DNA of 64,000 nt. It comes from Kitasatospora terrestris. Its GTDB lineage: Bacteria > Actinomycetota > Actinomycetes > Streptomycetales > Streptomycetaceae. Below the pieces are notes generated by a model that saw only the letters and a list, made by a program, of their open reading frames with translations, did no database searches and was not told the origin of the DNA. Every line of letters begins with the position of its first letter. Within the stretch, counting starts at the first letter, position 1. Shown piece by piece: positions 8,206 through 16,787 of this stretch. The stretch spans positions 8,122,001-8,186,000 of the forward strand of contig NZ_BAABIS010000001.1 of NCBI RefSeq assembly GCF_039542905.1. The letters are read 5' to 3'. The position numbers and the translations under genes are program-made.

Positions 8206-8231
8206 TAAATGGTCTGGTCTCGGGCCATTAA
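8206..8231. promoter_or_regulatory. Predicted GntR operator
   Basis: TAAATGGTC (8206-8214) and GGCCATTAA (8223-8231) form an imperfect palindrome, 7 of 9 positions complementary, with an 8-bp spacer. It is centred between the divergent GntR regulator 2 and the permease operon. Half-sites of the form TAATGG(T/C)C recur in the control region at 2863-3374. Confidence 0.45.
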
Positions 8232-8288
8232 GTGCCGAGGCGCCGCTGGCGCACATTTCGGATCCCCCACCGAACCCAAGGGGCGCAC

Positions 8289-9860
8289 ATGTCTCCCGAC
8301 GACACGCACGTCACCCATCCTGCAGCATCCAACCTGCACGCCGTAACCCCCACCGCCGGCAGTGACGAGGAACGCCTGCGGCAGCTCGGCTACACCCAGG
8401 AGCTCGCCCGCTCGCTCTCGAGCTTCTCCAACTTCGCGGTGTCCTTCTCCATCGTCTCCGTCCTGTCCGGCTGTCTCACCCTCTACGGCTTCGGCATGGT
8501 GACCGGTGGCCCCGCGCTGATCACCTGGGGCTGGCCGCTGGTCGGCCTGATGACGCTCTGCGTCGGCCTGGCGATGGCCGAGATCTGCTCCGCCTACCCG
8601 ACCGCCGGCGGCCTGTACTACTGGGCGGCCAAGCTGGCCCGGGGCAACGCCCCCGCGTGGAGCTGGTTCACCGGCTGGTTCAACTTCATGGGCCAGGTCG
8701 CGGTGACCGCCAGCGTCGACTACGGCGCCGCGAGCTTCACCAACGCCCTGCTCGACCTCCAGTTCGGCTTCGCCGCCACCACCCCGCACACGGTGGAGAT
8801 CTTCGCGGTGATCCTGGCCCTCCACGGTCTGCTGAACAGCTTCGGGGTGCGCCTGGTCGCCCTCTTCAACACCGTCAGCGTCTGGTGGCACCTGGTCGGC
8901 GTCCTGGTCATCGTCGGCGCGCTGGCGCTGCTGCCCAGCCACCACGCCTCGGCCTCCTTCGTCTTCGGACACTTCGTCAACGAGACCGGCTTCCGCAACT
9001 CCCTGTACGTCGGCCTGCTCGGCCTGCTGCTCGCCCAGTACACGCTGACCGGGTACGACGCCTCCGCGCACATGACCGAGGAGACCAAGGACGCCGCCCG
9101 CTCGGGCCCCAAGGGCATCGTCAACGCCATCGTGGTCTCCATCGTGGCGGGCTGGGTGCTGCTGCTGGGCCTGACCTTCGCCATCCAGAACTACGACGGA
9201 GCACTCACCTCCTCCACCGGCGTCCCGCCCGCACAGATCTTCATCGACGCCATCGGCACCTCCGGCGCCAAGTTCCTGCTGCTGATCGTGATCGGCGCGC
9301 AGTTCTTCTGCGGCATGGCCTCGGTCACCGCCAACTCCCGCATGATCTACGCCTTCTCGCGGGACGGCGCACTGCCCGGCTCCAAGATCTGGCACCGGAT
9401 CGACGAGCGCACCCAGACCCCGACCAACGCGATCTGGCTGGCCACCGGCGGCGCGTTCCTGTTGGGCCTGCCCGCGCTGTGGAACACCACCGCCTTCGCC
9501 GCGGTCACCTCGGTGTCGGTCATCGGCCTGTACCTCTCCTACGTTATCCCGGTCTACCTGAGGCTCCGTCAGGGAGACGCGTTCCAGGTCGGACCGTGGA
9601 ACCTCGGCCGCTGGAGCAAGCTGATCGGCGCCGTCGCCGTCGTCTGGACCGGTCTGATCACCGTGCTCTTCATGCTCCCCACGGTCAGCCCGATCACCGC
9701 GAAGAGCTTCAACTACACCTCGGTCGCCATCACCGTCGTGATCGGCTTCGCCGCCGCCTGGTGGCTGCTCTCCGCCCGCCGCTGGTTCACCGGCCCCCGT
9801 ACCCATGAAGCCGCTGACACCGTTCCCGCAGCGACCACCGAAATGGAGACCCTCGGATGA
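8289..9860 (+). CDS. APC-family amino acid/amine permease
   Basis: A 523-residue inner-membrane transporter of the amino acid-polyamine-organocation superfamily with about 12 hydrophobic segments. ATG 8289 follows AAGGGG at 7 nt. The N-terminal cytoplasmic part LRQLGYTQELARSLSSFSNF and the first helix with FAVSFSIVSVLSGCLTLYGFG are characteristic of the GABA/choline/ethanolamine-type permease branch; ICSAYPTAGGLYYWAAKLA and TGYDASAHMTEET are further conserved blocks. It is the first gene of an operon with a GS-like ligase, so the substrate is most likely an amine such as ethanolamine, GABA or a polyamine. It overlaps the next gene by 4 bp (ATGA). Confidence 0.9.
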   Translation: MSPDDTHVTHPAASNLHAVTPTAGSDEERLRQLGYTQELARSLSSFSNFAVSFSIVSVLSGCLTLYGFGMVTGGPALITWGWPLVGLMTLCVGLAMAEICSAYPTAGGLYYWAAKLARGNAPAWSWFTGWFNFMGQVAVTASVDYGAASFTNALLDLQFGFAATTPHTVEIFAVILALHGLLNSFGVRLVALFNTVSVWWHLVGVLVIVGALALLPSHHASASFVFGHFVNETGFRNSLYVGLLGLLLAQYTLTGYDASAHMTEETKDAARSGPKGIVNAIVVSIVAGWVLLLGLTFAIQNYDGALTSSTGVPPAQIFIDAIGTSGAKFLLLIVIGAQFFCGMASVTANSRMIYAFSRDGALPGSKIWHRIDERTQTPTNAIWLATGGAFLLGLPALWNTTAFAAVTSVSVIGLYLSYVIPVYLRLRQGDAFQVGPWNLGRWSKLIGAVAVVWTGLITVLFMLPTVSPITAKSFNYTSVAITVVIGFAAAWWLLSARRWFTGPRTHEAADTVPAATTEMETLG

Positions 9861-11215
9861 GCAGTGCACAGCTGTCGCTCGAGCAGCTCACTGCAGAGAT
9901 CGCCGCCGGCACCGTCGACACGGTGGTCCTCGCGATGACGGACATGCAGGGCCGTTTGCAGGGCAAGCGGATCGCCGCCGACTACTTCCTGAGTGATGTG
10001 GTCCCGCATGCGGCCGAGGGGTGTGGCTACCTGCTGGCCGTGGACATCGACATGAACACCGTGGACGGCTACGAGGTCTCGTCCTGGGAGAGCGGTTACG
10101 GCGACCTGGTGTTCGTGCCGGACTTCTCCACCCTGCGCAGGGTGCCGTGGCAGCCGGCGACGGCGATGGTCCAGTGCGACATGGTCCACCACGACGGCAA
10201 GCCCGTCGCCGTCTCGCCCCGCCAGATCCTCAAGCGGCAGCTCGACCGCCTCGCCGCCTACGGCTGGCACGCCTACGCCGGAACCGAGCTCGAGTTCATC
10301 GTCTTCAAGGACACCTACGAGCAGGCCTGGGACAAGAACTACCAGGCCCTCACCCCGGTCAACCAGTACAACGTCGACTACTCCATCATCGGCACCGCCC
10401 GCATCGAGCCGCTGCTGCGCCGCCTGCGCAACGAGATGGCCGGCGCCGGACTGATCGTGGAGTCCGCGAAGGGCGAGTGCAACCTCGGCCAGCACGAGAT
10501 CGCGTTCAAGTACGCCGACGCCCTGCGCACCTGCGACAACCACGCGGTCTACAAGACGGGTGCGAAGGAGATCGCGGACCAGGAGGGTTACAGCCTGACC
10601 TTCATGGCGAAGTACAACGAGCGCGAGGGCAACTCCTGCCACATCCACCTCAGCCTGCGCGACGACGCCGGCCGGCCGGTGATGGCGGGGGAGGGCCCGA
10701 ACGGCTTCTCGCGGACGATGGAGCACTTCCTGGCGGGGCAGTTGGCCTGCCTGGCGGAGTTCTCGCTGCTGCTGGCGCCGAACATCAACTCCTACAAGCG
10801 CTTCGTCGCCGGGAGCTTCGCCCCCACCGCCATCGCCTGGGGGCGCGACAACCGCACCTGCGCCCTGCGCGTCGTCGGCCACGGGCCGTCGCTGCGGTTC
10901 GAGAACCGGGTGCCCGGCGGCGACGTCAACCCGTACCTCGCGGTCGCCGCGCTGATCGCCGCCGGCCTGCACGGCGTCGAGCAGCAGCTTGAGCTGGAGC
11001 CGGAGTTCACCGGCAACGCCTACGCCAGCGACGCGCCCCGGGTCCCGGCCACCCTGCGCGACGCGGTGGAGTTGTTCGAGCAGAGCTCTGCTGCCGCCGA
11101 GGCGTTCGGCAAGGACGTGGTGGGTCACTACGTCCACGCCGGGCGGACCGAACTCGCCGCGTACGACGCCGCCATCACCGACTGGGAGCGCCGTCGGGGG
11201 TTCGAGCGCCTGTGA
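9857..11215 (+). CDS. glnA4: Glutamine-synthetase-like gamma-glutamyl-amine ligase
   Basis: A 452-residue member of the type I glutamine synthetase fold that should join glutamate to an amine using ATP. Active-site blocks are present: GTELEFIVFK (metal-binding Glu), GECNLGQHEI, NSCHIHLSL, NRTCALRVVG and FENRVPGGDVNPYL. Where true glutamine synthetases have the adenylylation loop this protein has GNAYASDAPRVP, as in PuuA/GlnA3/GlnA4-type ligases. It lies between an amine permease and PuuD/aldehyde dehydrogenase genes, and it resembles the streptomycete gamma-glutamylethanolamide synthetase GlnA4. Ethanolamine versus putrescine-type substrate cannot be decided from sequence alone. Overlaps both neighbours by 4 bp. 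Confidence 0.85.
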   Translation: MSSAQLSLEQLTAEIAAGTVDTVVLAMTDMQGRLQGKRIAADYFLSDVVPHAAEGCGYLLAVDIDMNTVDGYEVSSWESGYGDLVFVPDFSTLRRVPWQPATAMVQCDMVHHDGKPVAVSPRQILKRQLDRLAAYGWHAYAGTELEFIVFKDTYEQAWDKNYQALTPVNQYNVDYSIIGTARIEPLLRRLRNEMAGAGLIVESAKGECNLGQHEIAFKYADALRTCDNHAVYKTGAKEIADQEGYSLTFMAKYNEREGNSCHIHLSLRDDAGRPVMAGEGPNGFSRTMEHFLAGQLACLAEFSLLLAPNINSYKRFVAGSFAPTAIAWGRDNRTCALRVVGHGPSLRFENRVPGGDVNPYLAVAALIAAGLHGVEQQLELEPEFTGNAYASDAPRVPATLRDAVELFEQSSAAAEAFGKDVVGHYVHAGRTELAAYDAAITDWERRRGFERL

Positions 11216-11928
11216 AGCCGCTGATCGGAATCACCACCTACCGGGAGCCGGCCCGGTGGAGCGTGTGGGAGCAGGGTGCCGCACTGCTCCCGGAGAGCTA
11301 CGTCGAGGCGGTCGAACGGGCCGGTGGCACCGCCGTGCTGCTGCCCCCGCAGGGGGAGATCGGCCGACTGGTCGAGGTGCTGGACGGGCTGGTGGTGGCG
11401 GGCGGTGCCGATGTCGATCCGGCGCGCTACGGCGCCGAGCCGCACCCCCGCACCGGTGCGCCGCAGCACGCCCGCGACACCTGGGAGCTGGCGCTGCTGC
11501 GGGCGGCCCTCGAAGCGGGCCTTCCCGTCCTGGGGGTGTGCCGCGGGATGCAGGTGCTGAACGTGGCGCTCGGCGGCGACCTGGTGCAGCACCTGCCGGA
11601 CGGCAGCCACCAGGACCCGCCGGGTGTGTTCGTCAAGACCGAAGTGCGGACCGCGGACGGCAGCCGGATCGCATCCATCCTCGGTGCGGACGTCCAGGTC
11701 AACTGCTACCACCACCAGGCGATCGGTCGACTGGGTCTGGGCCTGCACGCCACCGCGTGGAGCGCGGACGGCGTGGTCGAGGCCGTGGAACGGAGCGGAC
11801 GCGGGTTCGCCCTGGGTGTGCAGTGGCACCCGGAGACCGACCTGTCGGACCTTCGACTCTTCGAGGCTCTGACGGCGGCAGCCGTCCGGAACCTCGACTC
11901 GCAAGAACGGAAGGTTAGTTGTGGCTGA
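11212..11928 (+). CDS. puuD: Gamma-glutamyl-amine hydrolase, peptidase C26 (PuuD-like)
   Basis: A 238-residue class I glutamine-amidotransferase-fold hydrolase that cleaves the gamma-glutamyl group from the pathway intermediate. The nucleophile elbow is LGVCRGMQVLNV (Cys near residue 109) and the catalytic His-Glu pair is in GVQWHPETD; DGLVVAGGADVDPARYG is the typical oxyanion region. Start GTG 11212 overlaps the ligase stop as GTGA, and the 3' end overlaps the aldehyde dehydrogenase by 8 bp, indicating translational coupling. It acts in the cytoplasm in the gamma-glutamylation route. Confidence 0.9.
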   Translation: MKPLIGITTYREPARWSVWEQGAALLPESYVEAVERAGGTAVLLPPQGEIGRLVEVLDGLVVAGGADVDPARYGAEPHPRTGAPQHARDTWELALLRAALEAGLPVLGVCRGMQVLNVALGGDLVQHLPDGSHQDPPGVFVKTEVRTADGSRIASILGADVQVNCYHHQAIGRLGLGLHATAWSADGVVEAVERSGRGFALGVQWHPETDLSDLRLFEALTAAAVRNLDSQERKVSCG

Positions 11929-13282
11929 GGACCTGTTCGAGGTGGTCAATCCGGCGACGGAGGAGGTGATCGCGACCGTCGAGCTGGCGGACGAGGCCGC
12001 GACCGATGCGGCGATCGCGCGGGCGAAGGCGGCGTTCGAGGGCTGGCGGCGGGTTGCTCCGGGTGATCGGGCGCGGCTGCTGCGGGCGTTCGCGGCGGCC
12101 GTGGATGCCGATCGTGAGCACTTGGCGGCGCTGGAGGTGGCCAATGCGGGCCACACCATCGGCAACGCCCGCTGGGAGGCGGGGAACGCCCGCGATGTGA
12201 TCGAGTACTACGCGGGGGCGCCGGAGCGGTTGTTCGGCCGGCAGATCCCGGTGGCGGGCGGGTTGGACGTGACTTTCCACGAGCCGCTGGGCGTGGTGGG
12301 TGTGATCGTGCCGTGGAACTTCCCGATGCCGATCGCGGCCTGGGCCTTCGCCCCGGCGCTGGCGGCGGGCAACACGGTGGTCGTGAAGCCGGCCGAGTTG
12401 ACTCCGCTGACCGCGCTGCGGCTGGGTGAGCTCGCGCTGCGGGCGGGGCTGCCGGAGGGGGTGCTGCAGGTCCTGCCCGGGCGCGGCACGGTGGTGGGGC
12501 AGCGGTTCGTGACCCATCCGGATGTGCGGAAGGTGGTGTTCACCGGGTCCACCGCCGTCGGCAAGGCGATCATGGCCGGGTGCGCGGCGCAGGTGAAGCC
12601 GGTCACCCTGGAACTCGGCGGCAAGAGCGCCAACATCGTGTTCGCCGACGCCGATGTGGAGAAGGCGGCGGCGAGCGCCCCGTACGCGGTGTTCGACAAC
12701 GCGGGGCAGGACTGCTGCGCGCGCTCCAGGATCCTGGTCGAGGCGTCGGTGTACGAGGAGTTCGTGCAGCGCCTGGAGGTGGCGGTGCGCGGGGTGCGCG
12801 TGGGTGATCCGATGGATGAGAAGACCGAGGTGGGTCCGTTGATCTCGGCCGCGCACCGGGAGCGGGTGGCCGGTTTCGTGACGGATCCGGTCTTCCAGGG
12901 GAGTGTGCCGGACGGTCCGGGTTTCTGGTTCCCGCCGACGGTGTTGACCCACGCGTCGCACCGGGAGCGGGCGTTCACCGAGGAGATCTTCGGCCCGGTG
13001 GTGAGTGTGGTGCCGTTCCGTGGCGAGGGTGATGCGGTGCGGATCGCGAATGACACGGAGTACGGCCTGTCGGGTTCGATCTGGACCCGTGACGTGGGCC
13101 GGGCGTTGCGGGTGGCGCGGGCGGTGGAGGCGGGGAACCTGTCGGTCAACTCGCACTCGTCGGTGCGGTACTGGGCGCCGTTCGGCGGGTTCAAGCAGTC
13201 CGGGCTGGGTCGTGAGCTGGGTCCGGATGCCCTGCACGCTTTCACCGACATCAAGAACGTTTTCATCTCTACCGAGGAGTGA
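11921..13282 (+). CDS. puuC: NAD(P)-dependent aldehyde dehydrogenase
   Basis: A 453-residue aldehyde dehydrogenase oxidising the (gamma-glutamyl) aldehyde. It shows PWNFPMPIAAWAFAPALAAGN (split cofactor-binding block VVKPAELTPLTALRLGEL follows), GSTAVGKAI, the general base Glu in LELGGKSANIV, the catalytic Cys in NAGQDCCARSRILV, and EEIFGPVVSV. It is somewhat shorter than the usual 480-500 residues, the saving being around the loop near residue 325 before DGPGFWFPPTV. GTG 11921 has AAGG upstream. Substrate assignment rests on the operon. Confidence 0.88.
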   Translation: MAEDLFEVVNPATEEVIATVELADEAATDAAIARAKAAFEGWRRVAPGDRARLLRAFAAAVDADREHLAALEVANAGHTIGNARWEAGNARDVIEYYAGAPERLFGRQIPVAGGLDVTFHEPLGVVGVIVPWNFPMPIAAWAFAPALAAGNTVVVKPAELTPLTALRLGELALRAGLPEGVLQVLPGRGTVVGQRFVTHPDVRKVVFTGSTAVGKAIMAGCAAQVKPVTLELGGKSANIVFADADVEKAAASAPYAVFDNAGQDCCARSRILVEASVYEEFVQRLEVAVRGVRVGDPMDEKTEVGPLISAAHRERVAGFVTDPVFQGSVPDGPGFWFPPTVLTHASHRERAFTEEIFGPVVSVVPFRGEGDAVRIANDTEYGLSGSIWTRDVGRALRVARAVEAGNLSVNSHSSVRYWAPFGGFKQSGLGRELGPDALHAFTDIKNVFISTEE

Positions 13283-13287
13283 GCATC

Positions 13288-14055
13288 ATGACCGAGCGAC
13301 TCGAGGGCCGGGTGGCCGTCATCACCGGTGCGGGCAGCGGCATCGGCCTGGCCACCGCGCGGCGCTTCGCCGCCGAGGGCGCCAAGGTGGTCTGCGTCGA
13401 TCTGGACGAGACGTCCGGCAAGGCCGCCGCCGCCGAGGTCGACGGGATGTTCATCCAGCTGAACATCACCGACGAGGACGCCGTGAAGGCGATGTACGAC
13501 ACGGTGGTGGCCGAACTCGGCAGCCTGGACATCGTGTTCAACAACGCGGGCATCTCGCCGCCCGAGGACGACTCCATCCTCTCCACCGACCTGGCCGCCT
13601 GGCGCAAGGTGCAGGAGGTCAACCTGACCAGCGTCTTCCTCGGCTGCAAGTACGCGATCCCGCACATGCAGCGCCAGGGCAAGGGCTCCATCATCAACAC
13701 CGCGTCGTTCGTCGCGGTGATGGGCGCCGCCACCTCGCAGATCTCCTACTCCGCCTCCAAGGGCGGCGTGCTGGCGATGTCGCGCGAGCTCGGCGTGGAG
13801 TTCGCCCGGCAGGGCATCCGGGTGAACGCGCTGTGCCCGGGGCCGGTCAACACCCCGCTGCTGCAGGAGCTGTTCGCCAAGGACCCGGAGCGGGCCGCGC
13901 GCCGCCTGGTGCACATCCCGCTCGGCCGGTTCGCCGAGCCGGAGGAGATCGCCGCCGCCGTCGCCTTCCTCGCCAGCGACGACTCCTCGTTCATGACCGC
14001 CAACACCTTCCTGGTCGACGGCGGCATCTCCGGGGCGTACGTCACCCCGGAATAG
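13288..14055 (+). CDS. Short-chain dehydrogenase/reductase of the amine operon
   Basis: A 255-residue cytoplasmic oxidoreductase. The Rossmann glycine motif is TGAGSGIGLATA, NNAG is in VFNNAGIS, and the active site is Ser...YSASKGG. ATG 13288 has GAGGAG at 8-9 nt; an in-frame GTG at 13279 overlaps the preceding stop but lacks its own ribosome site. As the last gene of the operon it may reduce or oxidise an alcohol/aldehyde intermediate; annotation as FabG-like acyl-carrier reductase would be a family default. Confidence 0.85.
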   Translation: MTERLEGRVAVITGAGSGIGLATARRFAAEGAKVVCVDLDETSGKAAAAEVDGMFIQLNITDEDAVKAMYDTVVAELGSLDIVFNNAGISPPEDDSILSTDLAAWRKVQEVNLTSVFLGCKYAIPHMQRQGKGSIINTASFVAVMGAATSQISYSASKGGVLAMSRELGVEFARQGIRVNALCPGPVNTPLLQELFAKDPERAARRLVHIPLGRFAEPEEIAAAVAFLASDDSSFMTANTFLVDGGISGAYVTPE

Positions 14056-14313
14056 GCTGCCGCCGGATCCCTGACCCGCCCCTCCCCTCGGACGGGCCGT
14101 TCCGAGACCGGCGGGCCGGATCGGCAGGCATCGGCCGCCGCACTGTCGCTCAATGGGGCTGCCCGGCAGTCCCGTGGGGGAGTGGCAGCGCGGCGGCGCT
14201 ACCGTCGCAGGACCAGGAGCTCACCCCATCCGCACCGCACCCTTCGAGGCCGGTCTTGGGCACGTCGTGGTGTCCGGGAAGGGGCGGAAAGGCTGCGGTC
14301 CGTGCTTCTCCAG

Positions 14314-14332
14314 CCCGCGCTGCCGGCGCGGG
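14314..14332. terminator. Hairpin downstream of the winged-helix regulator
   Basis: CCCGCGC (14314-14320) pairs with GCGCGGG (14326-14332) around TGCCG. It follows the stop of the leftward regulator gene by 10 bp. The rest of 14056-14313 shows no gene. Confidence 0.5.
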
Positions 14333-14341
14333 TGGGGTGGG

Positions 14342-14692
14342 TCACTGCCCGGCGGTGCCGGGGGCGGGGTCCGGGGCGGCGGGGTCCTTCGGAGGGTCCT
14401 GGCGCAGGAGGGTGGCGAGGAGTTCGGAGACGGTGGGGCCGGCGTCGGCGGGGTGGCGCAGCTGCTTGCTGGTGATGACGCTGTAGTGGTTGGTGCGGCC
14501 GCGGCGCTCGTGGCTCAGGTACCCGGCCTGTTCGAGGTCGGTGATGATGCGTTGGACGGCGCGCTCGGTCAGCAGGCAGAGGGCGGCGATGTCGCGTACG
14601 CGGATGCCGGGGTCGCGGGCGATCTGCACCAGCACGCGGGCGTGGTTGGTGAGGAAGGTCCACTGCCGCTCGACCGCCGTACCGTTCTCCAT
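14342..14692 (-). CDS. Winged-helix (MarR/ArsR-like) regulator
   Basis: A 116-residue protein starting at ATG 14692. It contains a compact winged helix: QWTFLTNHARVLVQIARDP, recognition region RDIAALCLLTERAVQRIITDLEQAGYLSHERRGRTNHY, then a short Pro/Ala-rich tail. This arrangement is common in small streptomycete regulators of unknown ligand. It diverges from the STAS gene, with CACGACGAT (14717-14725) and CACGACAAT (14731-14739) as direct repeats just upstream, a plausible self-operator. Confidence 0.8.
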   Translation of the reverse strand: MENGTAVERQWTFLTNHARVLVQIARDPGIRVRDIAALCLLTERAVQRIITDLEQAGYLSHERRGRTNHYSVITSKQLRHPADAGPTVSELLATLLRQDPPKDPAAPDPAPGTAGQ

Positions 14693-14750
14693 GCCCTCAC
14701 GATAGGACCTGCGTCGCACGACGATCAAAACACGACAATGAATTCGTGCA

Positions 14751-15545
14751 ATGGTTGACACGTCCGGCGAACGGGCGAACAGTGGAGGGACCGCCACCGC
14801 ATCGCTTCCGCAGCGTTCCTCCGGTGCGGTGCCCCCTCGTCTGGAGATGGTGTTGCACGTGGATCCGATGAGCAGGGAAGGACTGGAGCGGCTCCGGACC
14901 GTGCTGGCCGAGCGGATCGGCGTGCCCGTCGAACACGGTCCGGATCCCGGCCGGGTCGAGCCGCTGCGCCGTCAGGTGTTCCACGCCGTCACCGGCATCG
15001 ACGCGTACCTCACCGCGGTCGAGGCGGGAAGTCCGGCCGTCGTTTCCCTGCGCGCGCAGGCCGTGGACCTGTGGCAGGTCCTGCTACGGCTGGCGGCCGA
15101 GCCGCTGGAGGCGGCGGATGCGACGCCCGCCACCCGGGTGCCCCCGCCGGCGCCGGTGCCGCGGATCGAGCAGGACGGCGGGTCGACCTGTCTGAGGTCG
15201 GAGACCGTGCGGGTGGGCGGCGCCCTGGTGTGCTCGTTCAGCGGTGACATGACCCTGGACAGCGGGCCCGTGGCGGCGCGGGCGCTGGCCACAGCCCTGG
15301 AGCACCGTCCGGACCTGCTCGCCGTCGACATGGCCCGGGTGGAGCTGCTCACCTCCACTGGCCTCAACGTGATGCTGACCGCCCGTGGCCGCGCGGTCGA
15401 CACCGGGATCCCGCTGGTGCTCGTCGCCCCCTCGCGGGTCACGGTACGGGTGCTGGAGCTCACCGGCACGACCGCGCTGTTCCCCAGCTGCGCCACCACC
15501 GAGGACGCCGTCCGGTACCCGCGCCCGTCCGCACCGCGTACGTGA
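14751..15545 (+). CDS. STAS-domain anti-anti-sigma-factor-like protein with N-terminal helical extension
   Basis: Up to 264 residues. The C-terminal part (about 145-260) is a STAS domain: RVGGALVCSFSGDMTLDSG, LLAVDMARVELLTSTGLNVML (phosphorylatable Thr/Ser region STGLN), RVLELTGTTALFPS. The N-terminal part is helical (REGLERLRTVLAERIG, SLRAQAVDLWQVLLRLAAEPL) and of unknown function. The start is uncertain: ATG 14751 has no ribosome site and overlaps a perfect TTGACA -35 box (14755-14760); GTG 14859 with GGAG 12 nt upstream is an alternative. It probably binds an RsbW-like kinase such as those at 45541 or 54554. Confidence 0.75.
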   Translation: MVDTSGERANSGGTATASLPQRSSGAVPPRLEMVLHVDPMSREGLERLRTVLAERIGVPVEHGPDPGRVEPLRRQVFHAVTGIDAYLTAVEAGSPAVVSLRAQAVDLWQVLLRLAAEPLEAADATPATRVPPPAPVPRIEQDGGSTCLRSETVRVGGALVCSFSGDMTLDSGPVAARALATALEHRPDLLAVDMARVELLTSTGLNVMLTARGRAVDTGIPLVLVAPSRVTVRVLELTGTTALFPSCATTEDAVRYPRPSAPRT

Positions 15546-15742
15546 ACCACCGACGGCGGCGGGAGGGCGCGGCCGCCCGGGTGGAGCAGCGCTGCTGGAG
15601 AAACCGGGCTGCCTGCCCGAGGCTGGAAGGATCTGTCAGGAGGCCGAAGCGCACCGTGCGTTCGGGGACCTGAGCCCTGGGGCGAGGACGCCGGCGGTGG
15701 TCGGCGGAAGTCGTCGCTCCGACGAATCGCGAGGTGGAGTCG

Positions 15743-16084
15743 GTGTCTGAAGCGGTATTGGCGACGTCGTTCATCGCTGTCCGGCCGCGTGCGGCGGTCG
15801 AGGCCGGCGCGGCCGAGCTGGCACGGAGGTGCTCCCGGTCCGGCGCCGACGACGCCCGCGGGGCGCTCGCGGCGTGCGGGTGGGCGCTGGATCCGGTCGG
15901 TCCGGCGCCCGTGACCGGGTGGAGGGTCGTGGGCGTGCCGACGGAGCTGGACCTGGCGATCGAGGAGCGTGCCGCGATCGAACGGGCCCGGGACAGCCGG
16001 TGTCCGGCCGCCGACCGTGACTTCGCCCGCGGCGTGGCACTGGCACTGGAGTGGATGCTCGGCTTCGACCCGATCGAGGCGTGA
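15743..16084 (+). CDS. Small hypothetical protein
   Basis: A 113-residue protein from GTG 15743, which is preceded by GAGGTGGAG. It contains VTGWRVVGVPTELDLAIEERAAIERARDSR and ends ARGVALALEWMLGFDPIEA, a soluble helical protein with no motif that I recognise. Codon use is typical of the region, which supports a real gene. An unassigned gap of about 200 bp separates it from the STAS gene. Confidence 0.5.
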   Translation: MSEAVLATSFIAVRPRAAVEAGAAELARRCSRSGADDARGALAACGWALDPVGPAPVTGWRVVGVPTELDLAIEERAAIERARDSRCPAADRDFARGVALALEWMLGFDPIEA

Positions 16085-16166
16085 GGGACGGATCCGGTGC
16101 GGTCGCCGTCCCATCGGGGCCTTCGCCCGGCGGAGGTCCGAGCTTTCGAGGGCTGCCGCCGCGCCC

Positions 16167-16655
16167 CTACGCCAGTGTCGCGTCCTCGGCGCTCAGGAGC
16201 TCCAGCAGCTCGGTGCGGTGGAGTGCGGCGACGCCTTCGAGCAGGTCGGGGTGGCGCAGCAGCGCGGCGGCTTCGCTGTCACGGGGCCCGGGGACGGTGA
16301 GGCGTCGCAGGTCGCCGTGGTCGGGCCGGTTGGCCCGGGCCGCGAGGGAGGGGTCGGCGAGGAAGCAGGCGGCCCAGCTGACGACCGTCTCGTCGACCCA
16401 GGTCCGCCAGGCGGTGTCGTCGGGCTGCGGATCGTGGCCGGTGAGCCCGTCCAGCCCGTGGGACCCCCCGGGGGACAGGAGGTGGAGCAGCTCGACGTCC
16501 AGGGCGGTGGGGAAGCGCAGTGCGGCCGCGAGGGCGGTGGCCTGGCGGGCCTGGGTCTCGGCGAGGGCCCGGTTGAGCGCCCCGGCGGGTGGCGGGTAGG
16601 CGGCCAGCAGCCAGCGGGCGGAGGCGGCGATGACAGGGGTGAGGTCGGTGGACAC
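16167..16655 (-). CDS. Hypothetical protein
   Basis: A 162-residue protein; GTG 16655 is chosen because GAGGGA lies 9 nt upstream, whereas the longer frame to 16712 has none. It contains PVIAASARWLLAAYPPP, ALNRALAETQARQATALAAAL and DDTAWRTWVDETVVSWAACFLADPS, suggesting an all-helical soluble protein. No known family recognised. It is followed on the same strand by nothing for 80 bp and converges with 15743-16084. Confidence 0.5.
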   Translation of the reverse strand: MSTDLTPVIAASARWLLAAYPPPAGALNRALAETQARQATALAAALRFPTALDVELLHLLSPGGSHGLDGLTGHDPQPDDTAWRTWVDETVVSWAACFLADPSLAARANRPDHGDLRRLTVPGPRDSEAAALLRHPDLLEGVAALHRTELLELLSAEDATLA

Positions 16656-16787
16656 GGCGGTCGGTCCCTCGCGGAGCGGGCTCGCCCAACGGTCGTTCGG
16701 GTGCGAGCGCATCTGCGCGGAGCCGCGTTGCCCCGCTGGTGGCCACCCAGTGTAGGCGGCGGACCGGCAGCGTCGTAATGACCTCGG

